Position numbers and translations under genes: made by a program | Shown here: piece by piece, positions 52,231 to 61,339 of the stretch | How positions within the stretch are numbered: the first letter of the stretch is position 1 | Layout of the letters: every line of letters begins with the position of its first letter | Assembly: GCF_900103585.1 (NCBI RefSeq) | Contig: NZ_FNHV01000011.1 | Coordinates: 286,987 to 350,986 of the forward strand | Length of the DNA stretch: 64,000 nt | Source of the DNA: Streptomyces sp. cf386 | GTDB taxonomy: Bacteria > Actinomycetota > Actinomycetes > Streptomycetales > Streptomycetaceae | Direction: 5' to 3' | Notes under the pieces: model-generated | The model's input: the letters and a program-made list of their open reading frames with translations, nothing else | Told to the model about the DNA's origin: nothing | Database searches by the model: none

Positions 52231-53312
52231 GAGTTCGCCTCTTCTGCGGTCGGGGTGGTCCGGGTGGTCAGGGTTGCCGTCACCGCTCGCTCGGCGGCGG
52301 CGAGGGCGCCCTCGATGTGCCCGGCGTACTGGGCGGCCGTCTCGGTCGAGGCCCAGTGCAGCCTGCCGTCCAGTGCGGGTTGCTGGTAGAGGGGGTGGCC
52401 GAACAGGGAGTAGTCGGCCAGGCGGTGCACGGCGGGCGGAGCGGTCCACCGCTCCCCGCTCCAGTCCTGGATGTGAAGTACCTCGGGCTCGGCGGCGGCG
52501 GGGCCGAAGAGCTGTGTCAGCTGGGCGAGCACCGCTTGCTCGGCATCGGGTCCGATGGCCTGGGCCGCGGCGAAGCCGAACAGCGCGGCGGGCCGCCCGT
52601 CGGGGCCGGACATGTCGTGCAGCTCCTGCAGCGGGCCGGTTCTGCTGACCGCCGTCCCGGCGAGCCCTTCGTCGCGCCAGAAGGCGGAGGGGTAGCGTGC
52701 GACGACCTTGGCGACCGCCCCCATCCACACGGGGGTCGACCTGGCGTGGCGGACCAGTTCCGGCGACAGTTCCGAGCCGAAGTCGATGTGCGCGAGGGCG
52801 AGCGCGGGAGGTACGGCGACGACGACGTGCTTGGCGTGCAGCACCGAGTCCGGGGTACGGACTTCGAGGCGGCCGGTGGCGCGGCGGTGGATCGTGGTGA
52901 CGGGAGTGTCCAGTCGTACGGCGTCCGCGGGCAGTTCGGCCGCGAGACCGCGGGCGAGGGTGTCGGCCCCGAGCGCGAAGCGGCGGGCGGGGGCGTCGAG
53001 CAGGTTGCCGGGCAGCCGACGTACGCCGGTGGCGTCCTGCACGAGCGTGTCCCCCGCGAGATGCTGCTCGAAGGTGTCGACGCCGAGCCGCGCGGCAAGA
53101 TCCGCGACCCTTCTCTCTCCGTCCCAGAACCAGGTGGCCCCCAGGTCGAGGGCCCCGGGCGGGGCGGCCGTGCCGAGCAGGCGTCCGCCGACGCGCTCGC
53201 GGGCCTCCAGGCACACGGTGTCGCGTCCGGCGGCGACCAGGGCGTCGGTCGCGGCTAGGCCGGCGATCCCGGCACCGACCACGACGACGTCGTGACTGTC
53301 ACGCTGGAGCAT
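52218..53312 (-). CDS. Flavin-dependent amine oxidase
   Basis: 364 residues. FAD dinucleotide motif VVVVGAGIAGLAATDAL, the substrate-side LEARERVGGRLLG and GATWFWDGERR, and the C-terminal FAD segment LHWASTETAAQYAGHIEGAL. Belongs to the monoamine oxidase/phytoene desaturase superfamily; it is short for the family (about 450 usual), so the substrate domain is reduced. Oxidises an amine to an imine with O2; substrate unknown. Confidence 0.87.
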   Translation of the reverse strand: MLQRDSHDVVVVGAGIAGLAATDALVAAGRDTVCLEARERVGGRLLGTAAPPGALDLGATWFWDGERRVADLAARLGVDTFEQHLAGDTLVQDATGVRRLPGNLLDAPARRFALGADTLARGLAAELPADAVRLDTPVTTIHRRATGRLEVRTPDSVLHAKHVVVAVPPALALAHIDFGSELSPELVRHARSTPVWMGAVAKVVARYPSAFWRDEGLAGTAVSRTGPLQELHDMSGPDGRPAALFGFAAAQAIGPDAEQAVLAQLTQLFGPAAAEPEVLHIQDWSGERWTAPPAVHRLADYSLFGHPLYQQPALDGRLHWASTETAAQYAGHIEGALAAAERAVTATLTTRTTPTAEEANSCSR

Positions 53313-53344
53313 GTACGGCTCCCTTTCACCTTCGTCAGCGGCGG

Positions 53345-54379
53345 TCAGGCGCCGGGAATGAGGACCATCCGGAACCGGGCCTTGCCCTCTCGCTGAGTGT
53401 CGAGCGCCTGCTGTGCTTCCTCCAGCGGGACCGTTCGCACCCGGGGGCGGACACCGGTGGCGACCGCGAAGCGCATGGCCTGTTCGGTGTCGGCGGGGCT
53501 GCCGGTCAGATGACCGGTGATGCTGCGCGCCCCCATGACGACTTTGGCCAGGGGCAGTTGGAGTGGAGTTCCGTCGAGGCCGACGACGGTGAGCCTCCCG
53601 TGCGGGGCGAGCCCGTCCACCAGCTCCGCGAGCGGCTTGCTGCTGGAGGCCGTGGACAGGATCAGCCGCGCCCCGCCCAGCTCCCGCAGCGCCCCTCCGG
53701 GTTCCTGCCGCTCGGTGTCGATGTAGTGCCGCGCGCCCAGTTCCCCGGCGAGCCGGCGCTTGTGTTCACCCCGGCCGATCGCCACCGTGTCGAACCCCAT
53801 GGCCGCGGCGAACTGCACCGCCAGATGCCCCAGGCCGCCGATGCCGAGGACGGCGACCCGGTCGCCGGGCCCTGCGCCGGAGTGCCGCAGGGCGTTGAAC
53901 GTGGTGACGCCGGCGCAGCCGAAGGGGGCGGCCTCCGCCGCGGACAGTTCCTCGGGGATCCGGGCGAGAGTGGGGGCGGGAACCGTGAGGGTGCTCGACC
54001 ACCCGCCGGGATACGACAGGCCCGGGACCTTCCGTTCCGGACAGTGCACGACATCGCCGACACGGCAGGCGGAGCAGTGCCCGCAGCTGCCGCCGAACCA
54101 GCCGACGGCGACCCGGTCGCCGATCTCCCAGTCACGCACGCCCGGGCCCAGATCCGCGACCACTCCGGCCACCTCGTGGCCCGGGGTGACGGGAAATCCG
54201 TTGGCCGGGGAGGGATCGGCGACCGTGCCGGCGTCGGCCCCGCAGATCCCCGACGCCATGACGTCCAGACGCACCTCGCCAGGCCCGGGCCGACGTGCTT
54301 CCACCGGCCCCAAGAGCACGGGCCCGCCGGGCTCGGCCACCTGCGCGGCACGGTGGACTCGACGACCGTCCTGGGACAC
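53345..54379 (-). CDS. Zinc-dependent alcohol dehydrogenase
   Basis: 344 residues from GTG 54379 with AGGAG nine bases upstream. Catalytic zinc ligands in ASGICGADAG and GHEVAGVVADLG, structural zinc Cys cluster (GGSCGHCSACRVGDVVHC), and NAD(P) motif VAVLGIGGLGHLAVQFAAAM. Related to AdhP/cinnamyl-type dehydrogenases. Divergent from the LysR gene, which probably regulates it. Confidence 0.9.
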   Translation of the reverse strand: MSQDGRRVHRAAQVAEPGGPVLLGPVEARRPGPGEVRLDVMASGICGADAGTVADPSPANGFPVTPGHEVAGVVADLGPGVRDWEIGDRVAVGWFGGSCGHCSACRVGDVVHCPERKVPGLSYPGGWSSTLTVPAPTLARIPEELSAAEAAPFGCAGVTTFNALRHSGAGPGDRVAVLGIGGLGHLAVQFAAAMGFDTVAIGRGEHKRRLAGELGARHYIDTERQEPGGALRELGGARLILSTASSSKPLAELVDGLAPHGRLTVVGLDGTPLQLPLAKVVMGARSITGHLTGSPADTEQAMRFAVATGVRPRVRTVPLEEAQQALDTQREGKARFRMVLIPGA

Positions 54380-54541
54380 GGCACATCACTCCTGACGAGA
54401 CGGGTTCGGATACGACACGGAATTTCCCGGCGTTCCGAAATGCCGGACGGGAATACGCCGACTGCCTCGCGGATTCAGCGGAGCAGGGTTCCCCACCATA
54501 GAGCGACCAAATGCCGGGCGGTAGAGGACACTGGTGAATAT

Positions 54542-54551
54542 CGGTATAGCC
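54542..54551. promoter_or_regulatory. Putative LysR site 1
   Basis: CGGTATAGCC, 28 bases before the LysR start and in the divergent gap to the dehydrogenase. Its TATAGCC core recurs at 55538-55547. Confidence 0.4.
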
Positions 54552-54578
54552 TGGCGTTATGACTGAGAGGAGTTCAGG

Positions 54579-55529
54579 ATGAACATCGAAGGGCTGCGGT
54601 ACGCGCAGGCCGTGTCCCAGACGAAGTCCTTCAGCGCCGCGGCGCGCGACTACGGCGTCACCCAGCCCGCCCTCTCCAACGGCGTGGCACGGCTGGAGGA
54701 GGAACTCGGCGTCAAACTCTTCGACCGCTCCCCACGCGGCGTCAAGCCCACTGCCCACGGCGCCCGCATCCTCCCCATGATCGACCAGGCCCTCGGGGCA
54801 CTGGACTCCATCACCGCCGAAGCGCGGCGACTGGCCCGCCCGGCGACCGGCGCGATCCGCATGGGCGTCTCGCCCCTGATCGGGGCCGACCTGGTGGCCT
54901 GCGCCTTCGACGCCGCCCGCAGCCTGTCCCAGCCGCGTGACCTGGTGCTGCGGGAGGCCGATCTGGACCTACAGCGCGCCTCGCTGAAGGCAGGCGAGCT
55001 GGATGTCCTGCTAGTGCCCGCGGTGGAGGCCATGCCGGCCTACCGCCACCGGGTCATCCTCAGCGAGCCCGTGGTCGTGATCGATCCGGCCGCGGACCCC
55101 GCCGAAGGTCCGGTGGAGCTCGGAGCCGCCGCCGGAGCCGCCTACATCCTCGTCCCCGACACCTGCGGACTGACCACGTTCACCACCCAGCTCTTCCACA
55201 GCAACGACCTGGCCCTGCGCACCTATCCCGGCGAGGCGGCCAGCTACCGCGTGCTGGACGAGTGGGCCGGCATGGGAGTGGGCGCCGCGCTCCTGCCCCG
55301 CTCCAAGGTGACCCACCAGCACGCCAACTGCCGACCATTGGTGCGCTCCGGCGCCCCGGTCGAGATCTCCTACGAGGCGGTCTGGGCGCGCGAGAACCCC
55401 CTGGCCGCCGACCTCGAGGAGTTCGTGGACGCCCTCGCCGAGGCCGCCGCACCCCTGGAGCAGGTCGGCGCGGACGCCCACGAGAGTGCTTCCGCGCCCA
55501 CCGGCGAGAGTGAGAGCGAAAGCGAGTAA
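54579..55529 (+). CDS. LysR-family transcriptional regulator
   Basis: 316 residues from ATG 54579 with GAGAGGAG upstream. N-terminal HTH: LRYAQAVSQTKSFSAAARDY, then TQPALSNGVARLEEELGVKL and FDRSPRGVKPTAHG. The rest is a LysR effector domain (ATGAIRMGVSPLIGADLVAC). Ser/Glu repeats end the protein (GESESESE). Likely controls itself, the divergent dehydrogenase operon and perhaps the downstream genes; inducer unknown. Confidence 0.92.
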   Translation: MNIEGLRYAQAVSQTKSFSAAARDYGVTQPALSNGVARLEEELGVKLFDRSPRGVKPTAHGARILPMIDQALGALDSITAEARRLARPATGAIRMGVSPLIGADLVACAFDAARSLSQPRDLVLREADLDLQRASLKAGELDVLLVPAVEAMPAYRHRVILSEPVVVIDPAADPAEGPVELGAAAGAAYILVPDTCGLTTFTTQLFHSNDLALRTYPGEAASYRVLDEWAGMGVGAALLPRSKVTHQHANCRPLVRSGAPVEISYEAVWARENPLAADLEEFVDALAEAAAPLEQVGADAHESASAPTGESESESE

Positions 55530-55537
55530 TTAGCTTC

Positions 55538-55547
55538 GGCTATAGCC
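55538..55547. promoter_or_regulatory. Putative LysR site 2 (perfect palindrome)
   Basis: GGCTATAGCC, a perfect 10-bp palindrome just after the LysR stop and upstream of 55657. Shares TATAGCC with the site at 54542. Confidence 0.4.
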
Positions 55548-55656
55548 ACATTACAGATGAGCCTCTACCGGAGGGATTCCGGGAAACCTACGGTGGGGCG
55601 TGCACCAAGCGCCTGCGGATTTCTCGCGCAGGCGACGAGACGGCAAAGGATGCACC

Positions 55657-55938
55657 ATGGCTTATCTGGAAATCACCCTCACCGTGGAAAGGGCGCGGCG
55701 CGTCGAGGCGGCCGGTGTCTACCAGCGGTACAAGCAGCCGTTCCTCGACACGGTCCCCTGCGCCGTCTCCAAGGAACTGCTCGTGCGCGACGAGGACGTC
55801 CAGGTGCTGCACGGCTTCTCCACCGTCGACCAGGCCCGCGCCTACCTCGACAGCGACCTGTTCACCAAGCACGTCGTCGGCGGCCTGTCACCGCTGCTGT
55901 CCGCCGACCCCGAGGTCCGGCTCTACGAGACCGTCTGA
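55657..55938 (+). CDS. Small dimeric alpha/beta-barrel-like protein
   Basis: 93 residues from ATG 55657 (MAYLEITLTVERARRVEAAG) with AAAGGA upstream. Size and pattern (strand-helix-strand, VQVLHGFSTVDQARAYLDSD, ending DPEVRLYETV) suggest an antibiotic-monooxygenase-like ferredoxin fold, but I do not recognise a specific family. A fragment of a second copy of its C-terminus is at 57950-57997. The next 298 bases (to 56236) hold no gene I can support. Confidence 0.75.
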   Translation: MAYLEITLTVERARRVEAAGVYQRYKQPFLDTVPCAVSKELLVRDEDVQVLHGFSTVDQARAYLDSDLFTKHVVGGLSPLLSADPEVRLYETV

Positions 55939-56236
55939 CCTGCCGGAACCCTCGTCACCGTCCGACCCGCCAGAACCCTCGTCCCGGCGGAATCCTTCCC
56001 CGGTACCTCCGTGCGCTGCCTGCGGCGAAGCAGCTCCCCACGTGGTTCTTCCACAGCGCCGTACGGTTCCCCACGGCGGAGCCGTACCCGCCCCTTTCGC
56101 CTCCGCTTCCCGTATCCCGGGTTCGTCCTGCGGATGCCGTCTCACAGGGCGCCGCCGGCCGTAGGTCGTCCGCTGAACGTACCGGCCGGACGTGGCGCCG
56201 CATTTTCCCTGAACGCCCTCTCACCAGGAGCACAGC

Positions 56237-57019
56237 ATGTCCCGCACCACCCTCGACCTCACCGGCAAGAAGGCCATCGTCATCGGCGGCACCAGCGGTA
56301 TGGGTCTGGCCATCGCCCGGCACGTCCTCGACGCCGGCGGCAGCGTCGTCGTCACCGGCCGGACCCCCGCCAGCGCGGAGGAAGCCGCCGCCGCTCTGGC
56401 GGACTCCGGCAACGTCGCCGCGCTGGCCGCCGACCTGGGCGACGCCGACGCCGTCGAGCGACTGCGCGCCGACCTGGCCAAGGACCACGCCGACGCCGCC
56501 CTCCTCGTCAACGCGGCCGGTGTGTTCGCCCCGAAGCCCTTCGTGGACCACACATACGACGACTACGACCGCTACCAGGCTCTCAACCGGGCCTTCTTCT
56601 TCCTCACCCAGACCGTCGTCGGCAACATGATCGCCCGCGGCACCAAGGGCTCCATCGTCAACGTCGGGTCCATGTGGGCCCACCAGGCCATCGCCGCGAC
56701 GCCGTCGTCGGCGTACTCGATGGCCAAGGCGGCCCTGCACTCCCTCACCCAGCACCTGGCCATGGAACTCGCTCCGCAGGGCATCCGGGTCAACGCGGTC
56801 GCTCCCGCCGTCGTCCGCACGCCCATTTACGAGGAGTTCATCCCCAAGGCGGACGTCGACTCCGCCCTGGACGGGTTCAACGGCTTCCACCCCCTCGGCC
56901 GTACCGGAACCCCCGACGACGTCGCCGCCACCGTCGCCTTCCTTCTGTCGGACCAGACGGACTGGGTCACCGGCGCGGTCTGGGACGTCGACGGCGGCGT
57001 CATGGCCGGACGCAACTGA
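56237..57019 (+). CDS. Short-chain dehydrogenase/reductase
   Basis: 260 residues. Cofactor motif IGGTSGMGLAIARHV (TGxxxGxG type), NAAG (residues about 94-97), catalytic Ser in NVGSMWAH and YSMAK (Tyr-x-x-x-Lys), C-terminal VTGAVWDVDGGVMAGRN. Classical SDR with NADP(H) preferred by the Arg in VTGRTP. Substrate unknown; the neighbouring OsmC gene suggests a stress role. Confidence 0.92.
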   Translation: MSRTTLDLTGKKAIVIGGTSGMGLAIARHVLDAGGSVVVTGRTPASAEEAAAALADSGNVAALAADLGDADAVERLRADLAKDHADAALLVNAAGVFAPKPFVDHTYDDYDRYQALNRAFFFLTQTVVGNMIARGTKGSIVNVGSMWAHQAIAATPSSAYSMAKAALHSLTQHLAMELAPQGIRVNAVAPAVVRTPIYEEFIPKADVDSALDGFNGFHPLGRTGTPDDVAATVAFLLSDQTDWVTGAVWDVDGGVMAGRN

Positions 57020-57286
57020 CCAGCTCTGCACAGCTTTTCAAGGCATCGCCGCCCAGCACGCGTCACCTCGGTGCCGGGCGGCGGGCCACGGCCACCGGCC
57101 CAGGGGTGGCGGCCCTTCAACCGAACCTCGCACCCCTCCAGCACGCGCCCCGATCCCGAAAGACCCACGCCGGTCGATGTGCAACGCATCGCCAGAGGCG
57201 GCCTCGACCCTACAGGTCCGCGCCCAGCGTGCCCGGGAGTCTTCGCCTTTCGTTCAACACCCCTGCCCTGCAAAGGAATCCGCACC

Positions 57287-57838
57287 ATGCCCGTAGTCAA
57301 TGAGATCGACGTCAACGCTCTGCACAACACCATCGACGCCGTCCAGGCCACCCCCGCACTCGGCCAAGTCACCTTCGCGGTCGACGGTTCCTGGCAGGGC
57401 GGCTGCAGGCTCGACGCGCGGACCGGCACCCTGACGCAGGGAGGCGAGCAGGACGAGAAGCGCGTCGCGAAGTACACGATGAGCAGTGACGAACCGGCCG
57501 CGTTGCTCGGCACGGACACCGCCGTCTCGCCCGCCGAGTATCTGCTGCAGGCGCTCGCCGGCTGCTACACCGTCACGATCGCCACCCTGGCGGCCTCGCA
57601 GGGCATCGAGCTGGGGAGCGTGCGCCTGGAACTCGAAGGCGACGTCGACCTGCGCGGATTCCTCGGCATCGCCCCTGCGATCCGCCCGGGCCTGGGCCAG
57701 GTGCGCGTTCGCGTTCACGCCGAGGCACCCGGCGCCACCCGTGAGCAGTTGGAGGAACTCATCGCCCTCGTCGAGAACCGTTCGCCCATCCGCGACACCC
57801 TCGTCAACCCGGTCGGCGTCGTCACCACGCTTGCCTGA
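57287..57838 (+). CDS. OsmC-family protein
   Basis: 183 residues from ATG 57287 (MPVVNEIDVNALHNTIDAVQ), with AAAGGAA upstream. OsmC domain with one clear active-site Cys in LLQALAGCYTVTIATLAAS and the partner Cys replaced or absent (RSPIRDTLVNP near the C-terminus has none). OsmC/Ohr proteins reduce organic hydroperoxides with two Cys; here the single Cys suggests a different or weaker activity. Separated by 267 bases from the SDR gene. Confidence 0.85.
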   Translation: MPVVNEIDVNALHNTIDAVQATPALGQVTFAVDGSWQGGCRLDARTGTLTQGGEQDEKRVAKYTMSSDEPAALLGTDTAVSPAEYLLQALAGCYTVTIATLAASQGIELGSVRLELEGDVDLRGFLGIAPAIRPGLGQVRVRVHAEAPGATREQLEELIALVENRSPIRDTLVNPVGVVTTLA

Positions 57839-57949
57839 TCGAACCGGCTGGCTGTGATCACGCCGGCTGCCACGCAGGTACGGCCGACGCGGTCCGCCAC
57901 GCAGGAGAACGAGGAAGCGGTTGCCGGACCGCGACGGCCCGGCAGCCCG

Positions 57950-57997
57950 TCGCCCTTGCTGCGCGCAGATCCGGAGATCAGGATCTACGACACAGTC
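57950..57997 (+). pseudogene. Fragment of a second copy of the 55657 gene
   Basis: Reads SPLLRADPEIRIYDTV, matching the C-terminal SPLLSADPEVRLYETV of the protein at 55657-55938. The stop is lost and the upstream part is absent, so this is a recombination scar. Confidence 0.65.
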
Positions 57998-58015
57998 CGA
58001 GAAAGGCACAGCACG

Positions 58016-58386
58016 ATGACGAGCGGGGCCATGTCACGCCTGGCGGACGACGCGGAGGCCGCGCTCTGGAGGAGGTCATCGCGTTCCTCGGCCGGGTCGT
58101 CGAGGCGCTCGCCGGCGATCACGCGGTGAAGGCCGCCGCCCACGCCCTCGGAACCGACTCGGCCGACAAGACCGAGGAAGACCGCGCCAGTACCGCCTTC
58201 ACCGCTGTCATCCAGGCCGGGCAGGCCGGGCAGGCCAGCGGAGATCTACACCCCGACGTCACCGTCCAGGACATCTACCTGCTGTACGCCACGGCCCCCG
58301 CCGACCAGCCACCCGCTGCCCGCGCCCGCTGGCTCCCCCTGGTCCTGCCCGGCCTGACCACCCGCGCCCGTACCGTGGAAGGCTGA
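58016..58386 (+). pseudogene. Frameshifted TetR-family remnant
   Basis: Begins MTSGAMSRLADDAEAAL in one frame and continues LEEVIAFLGRVVEAL in another from 58066, ending with the TetR-like C-terminal ligand domain (DLHPDVTVQDIYLLYATAP, then RARWLPLVLPGL). The DNA-binding N-terminus is missing and there is a frameshift near 58066, so it cannot make a regulator. Confidence 0.65.
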
Positions 58387-58565
58387 ACCGGCCCGCAATC
58401 GCCGGAGCGTCACATGCGGCGCCGGGGTGCATCGAGCCGTTCCCGCTCACCCCCGCGCCGCGCTGCCCCGCCGCCCAACAGACCCACGCCGACTTCGCTG
58501 CCCGCTCCACGAACGTCCGGATGGCTACGAGAACCTCACGGTCGCTCACGGTTCAGAAATCGCGC

Positions 58566-59051
58566 TCAGTCGGCTGTGACGCTCTCTTCGGCCGCCTGGA
58601 AGGTGTCGTGCAGGTGGGTGAGGAGGCCGTCGGTCACAGCGGCGAGCTGGGTGACCTGCTCGGCCGAGAGAGCGTCGAAGACGAGTCTGCGGACTGCTTC
58701 GACGTGGCTGGGTGCGGCCTTCACGATGGCCGTTCGGCCGGCGGGAGTGAGGCGGAACGTAGAGCCGCGCCGGTCGGTCTCGCACTCCTCCCGCTCGACC
58801 AGCCCTCGTCGCTGCATCCGGGCGAGCTGGTGGGACAGGCGGCTCTGTTCCCAGGCGAGGGAGGCGCCGAGATCGCGGACGCGCAGCCGGTTGCCGGGGG
58901 CGTCATGGAGACGGCCGAGCACTTCGTAGTCGGCCAGCGAGATGCCGTGCTCGTCCTGGAGTTGACGGCCCAGTACTGACTGGAGCTGGGCCGTCAGGTT
59001 GATCAGCCCGCGCCATGCCTGTTGTTCCTCGGTCGTCAGCCATCTCGCCAT
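58566..59051 (-). CDS. MarR-family transcriptional regulator
   Basis: 161 residues from ATG 59051. Winged helix: LADYEVLGRLHDAPGNRLRV, LGASLAWEQSRLSHQLARMQ, wing ECETDRRGSTFRLTPAGR. Divergent from the quinone-oxidoreductase operon; the gap holds a perfect inverted repeat that should be its operator. Most likely a ligand-released repressor of both genes. Confidence 0.93.
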   Translation of the reverse strand: MARWLTTEEQQAWRGLINLTAQLQSVLGRQLQDEHGISLADYEVLGRLHDAPGNRLRVRDLGASLAWEQSRLSHQLARMQRRGLVEREECETDRRGSTFRLTPAGRTAIVKAAPSHVEAVRRLVFDALSAEQVTQLAAVTDGLLTHLHDTFQAAEESVTAD

Positions 59052-59069
59052 GAGGGCAGCCTAGCGGAA

Positions 59070-59108
59070 TGCATGACACATCATGTAAGTTCCATGATGT
59101 GTCATGCA
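59070..59108. promoter_or_regulatory. MarR operator, 16-bp perfect inverted repeat
   Basis: TGCATGACACATCATG, 7-base spacer, then its exact reverse complement. It sits 18 bases from the MarR start and 37 from the divergent gene start. Confidence 0.88.
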
Positions 59109-59145
59109 ACGGCGTCGCTCGGCCCGAGGAGCGCGAGGAGCAGCC

Positions 59146-60078
59146 ATGAGAGCCGTCACCATGAGCGAGTTCGGCGCTTCGCCCGTGCTGTGCCACGACG
59201 TTCCCGAGCCGCTCGCGGGGCCCGGGCAGGTGATTGTCCGCGTGCAGGCGTCGTCGGTGAACTGGGTCGACGCGGACATCGCCCACGGGATGTTCCCGCA
59301 GACGGCACCGCACGAGCCGCCGATCACTCTGGGGCACGACTTCGCCGGGACCGTGGCGGCGGTGGGCGCGGGCGTCCGTACCGTCGAGGTCGGCGACGAG
59401 GTCTTCGGGACGATCTCGGTGGCAGGGCCGGTCCGTGAGGGGGCCTGGGCCGAGCTCGTCGCGACCGGCGAGTGCACGCTCACCCGCAAGCCCGCCGCCG
59501 TCGACACCGCGACCGCCGGGGTCGCCGCTCTGGCCGGCACTGTCGCGGTCATGAGCGTCGACGCGCTGAACCTGGCACCCGGCGAAACCGTCCTGGTGAT
59601 CGGCGCGACCGGCGGCGTCGGCGGTGTCGCGGTGCAACTGGCCCGCGCGGCCGGTGCGATCGTCCTCGCGCCAGGACTGCCCGAGGACGAGGAGTATCTG
59701 CGCGGCCTCGGCGTGAGCGAGGTCCTTCCGCGGGGAGACGCGGCCGAAGTCATCGCCGCCGTACGCAAGCCCCACCCGGGCGGGGTGGACGCGTTGCTCG
59801 ACGCGGTGACCGCGTACGAGATCACCCCGTTCGCGGACGTCGTCCGGGACGGAGGCCGGATCGCCTCGCCGACCGACGCCGCCGGCTACGGCCCCGGTTG
59901 CACCAACATCACGCACGGCCCGTGCACCGAGATCCTCGACCGCGTGGCGCGCCACCTCGCCGACGGCACGTTCACGATTGCCCTCCAGGGCAGCTACGAC
60001 CTGGGGGACGCGGCCAAGGCCCTCCAGGCCCTGACCGCCCACCACACGCGCGGCAAGATCGCCGTACGCGTCGCCTGA
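59146..60078 (+). CDS. NADP-dependent quinone-oxidoreductase-like enzyme (MDR family)
   Basis: 310 residues from ATG 59146 with GAGGAG upstream. GroES-like N-terminus (MRAVTMSEFGASPVLCHDVP) lacking zinc ligands, NADPH motif VLVIGATGGVGGVAVQLARA and the final HTRGKIAVRVA. Zinc-free MDR enzymes of this type reduce quinones or enones. Under presumed MarR control and followed by pirin after 28 bases. Confidence 0.9.
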   Translation: MRAVTMSEFGASPVLCHDVPEPLAGPGQVIVRVQASSVNWVDADIAHGMFPQTAPHEPPITLGHDFAGTVAAVGAGVRTVEVGDEVFGTISVAGPVREGAWAELVATGECTLTRKPAAVDTATAGVAALAGTVAVMSVDALNLAPGETVLVIGATGGVGGVAVQLARAAGAIVLAPGLPEDEEYLRGLGVSEVLPRGDAAEVIAAVRKPHPGGVDALLDAVTAYEITPFADVVRDGGRIASPTDAAGYGPGCTNITHGPCTEILDRVARHLADGTFTIALQGSYDLGDAAKALQALTAHHTRGKIAVRVA

Positions 60079-60106
60079 CCCCACCGCCACCCTTCAAGGA
60101 GCAGTT

Positions 60107-60991
60107 GTGACCTCACAGTTGACGGGCCGGCGGACGCTGACCCGCATCACCACCAAGCAGCAACTGGGCCCCGACGCCCAGGTCGACGACAAGGCCCTGG
60201 TCTTCGTGCCGACCGACCCGGCGCTGACCGACCCGTTCCTCGCCCTGGTCGAGGACTGGTTCTCCACCCCGGGATTCGAGTGGCACCCCCACCGCGGCCT
60301 GGAGACCGTCACCACCGTCATCGACGGCGTCCTCGAACACGGCGACAACCTCGGCAACGCCGGCAGCCTGGAGGCCGGCGAGGTGCAGTGGATGACCGCC
60401 GGGCACGGCATCGTCCACCGTGAACTCGCCTACCGCGACGAACGCGCCCACACCCTTCAGATGTGGCTCAACCTGCCCAAGGAAAAGAAGCTGACGCCGT
60501 CGCGCTACCAGGACCTCACGAACGCGACGATGCCCCGCGTGCACACGCCGGGCATCAGCATCGACGTCCACGCCGGCACCGTCGGCGGCGTCACGGGTGC
60601 GGCCCGGACCCACCACCCGGTCCAGGGCCTGGTCGTCACGCTCGACCCCGGCTCCTCCTACGACCTCCAGGTCCCCGCCGAACACCGCCTTTTCGCACAC
60701 GTCATGAGCGGACGCCTGCTGATCGGCGGCCGGGAACTGCACGCCGGCCAGACCGGCTGGTCCGACCCCGTCACCGGTGCGGCACCCACGACGCTGCACC
60801 TGGCGGCCGTCGAGCCCGAGCAGCAGGCCCGCGTGATGGTCTACAGCGGCACGCCGTTGCGTGAACCGGTGACCCTGGGCGGTCCGTTCGTGATGAACAC
60901 CAAGGCCGAGATCACCAAGGCGTTCACCGACTTCCACGCCGGAGCCTTCGGACCGGTGCCGCGCCTGGCCCGTCTCGCCTACGACCGATGA
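60107..60991 (+). CDS. Pirin-family protein
   Basis: 294 residues from GTG 60107 with AAGGAG upstream. Pirin N-terminal cupin with metal-ligand phrases FEWHPHRGLETVTTVIDG, GEVQWMTAGHGIVHRE and HTLQMWLNLP, then the pirin C-terminal domain. Bacterial pirins include quercetin dioxygenases and redox-linked regulators. Probably cotranscribed with the quinone-oxidoreductase gene. Confidence 0.93.
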   Translation: MTSQLTGRRTLTRITTKQQLGPDAQVDDKALVFVPTDPALTDPFLALVEDWFSTPGFEWHPHRGLETVTTVIDGVLEHGDNLGNAGSLEAGEVQWMTAGHGIVHRELAYRDERAHTLQMWLNLPKEKKLTPSRYQDLTNATMPRVHTPGISIDVHAGTVGGVTGAARTHHPVQGLVVTLDPGSSYDLQVPAEHRLFAHVMSGRLLIGGRELHAGQTGWSDPVTGAAPTTLHLAAVEPEQQARVMVYSGTPLREPVTLGGPFVMNTKAEITKAFTDFHAGAFGPVPRLARLAYDR

Positions 60992-61339
60992 ACCCGTGAC
61001 CCTCGGCCGTCCGAAGGGAGAGCGGTGCACCGCACGCCACGACCTGATCGAGGTCGTGACAGCGCCGGCTGCGAGAGTTCGCCTACCCGGTGCGAAGGCT
61101 GCCTCGCTCTGTGCGCGCAGTCGCGATGACACCGTCAGTCGGTCTGCGAGCCGAGTCATCCCGCGCCTCGAAGGCGCTTCCCCAGCCACCGTCGGCCCCG
61201 GCATCACGGCGCCGTGCCCACCGCGTGCCCATAAGAACGGACAACAGCGGTCGACAGCGGTGCGATCCGACCGGCACGAACACCCCAGCAGGCAGTCATC
61301 CACGCAGGTCAGAGCCGTAAGGCCCACCAAGGCGCCGTC
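60992..61339. other. Gene-free right end of the island
   Basis: 348 bases between the pirin stop and attR. Reading frames here are short and lack coding character. No integrase remnant was recognised. Confidence 0.6.
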
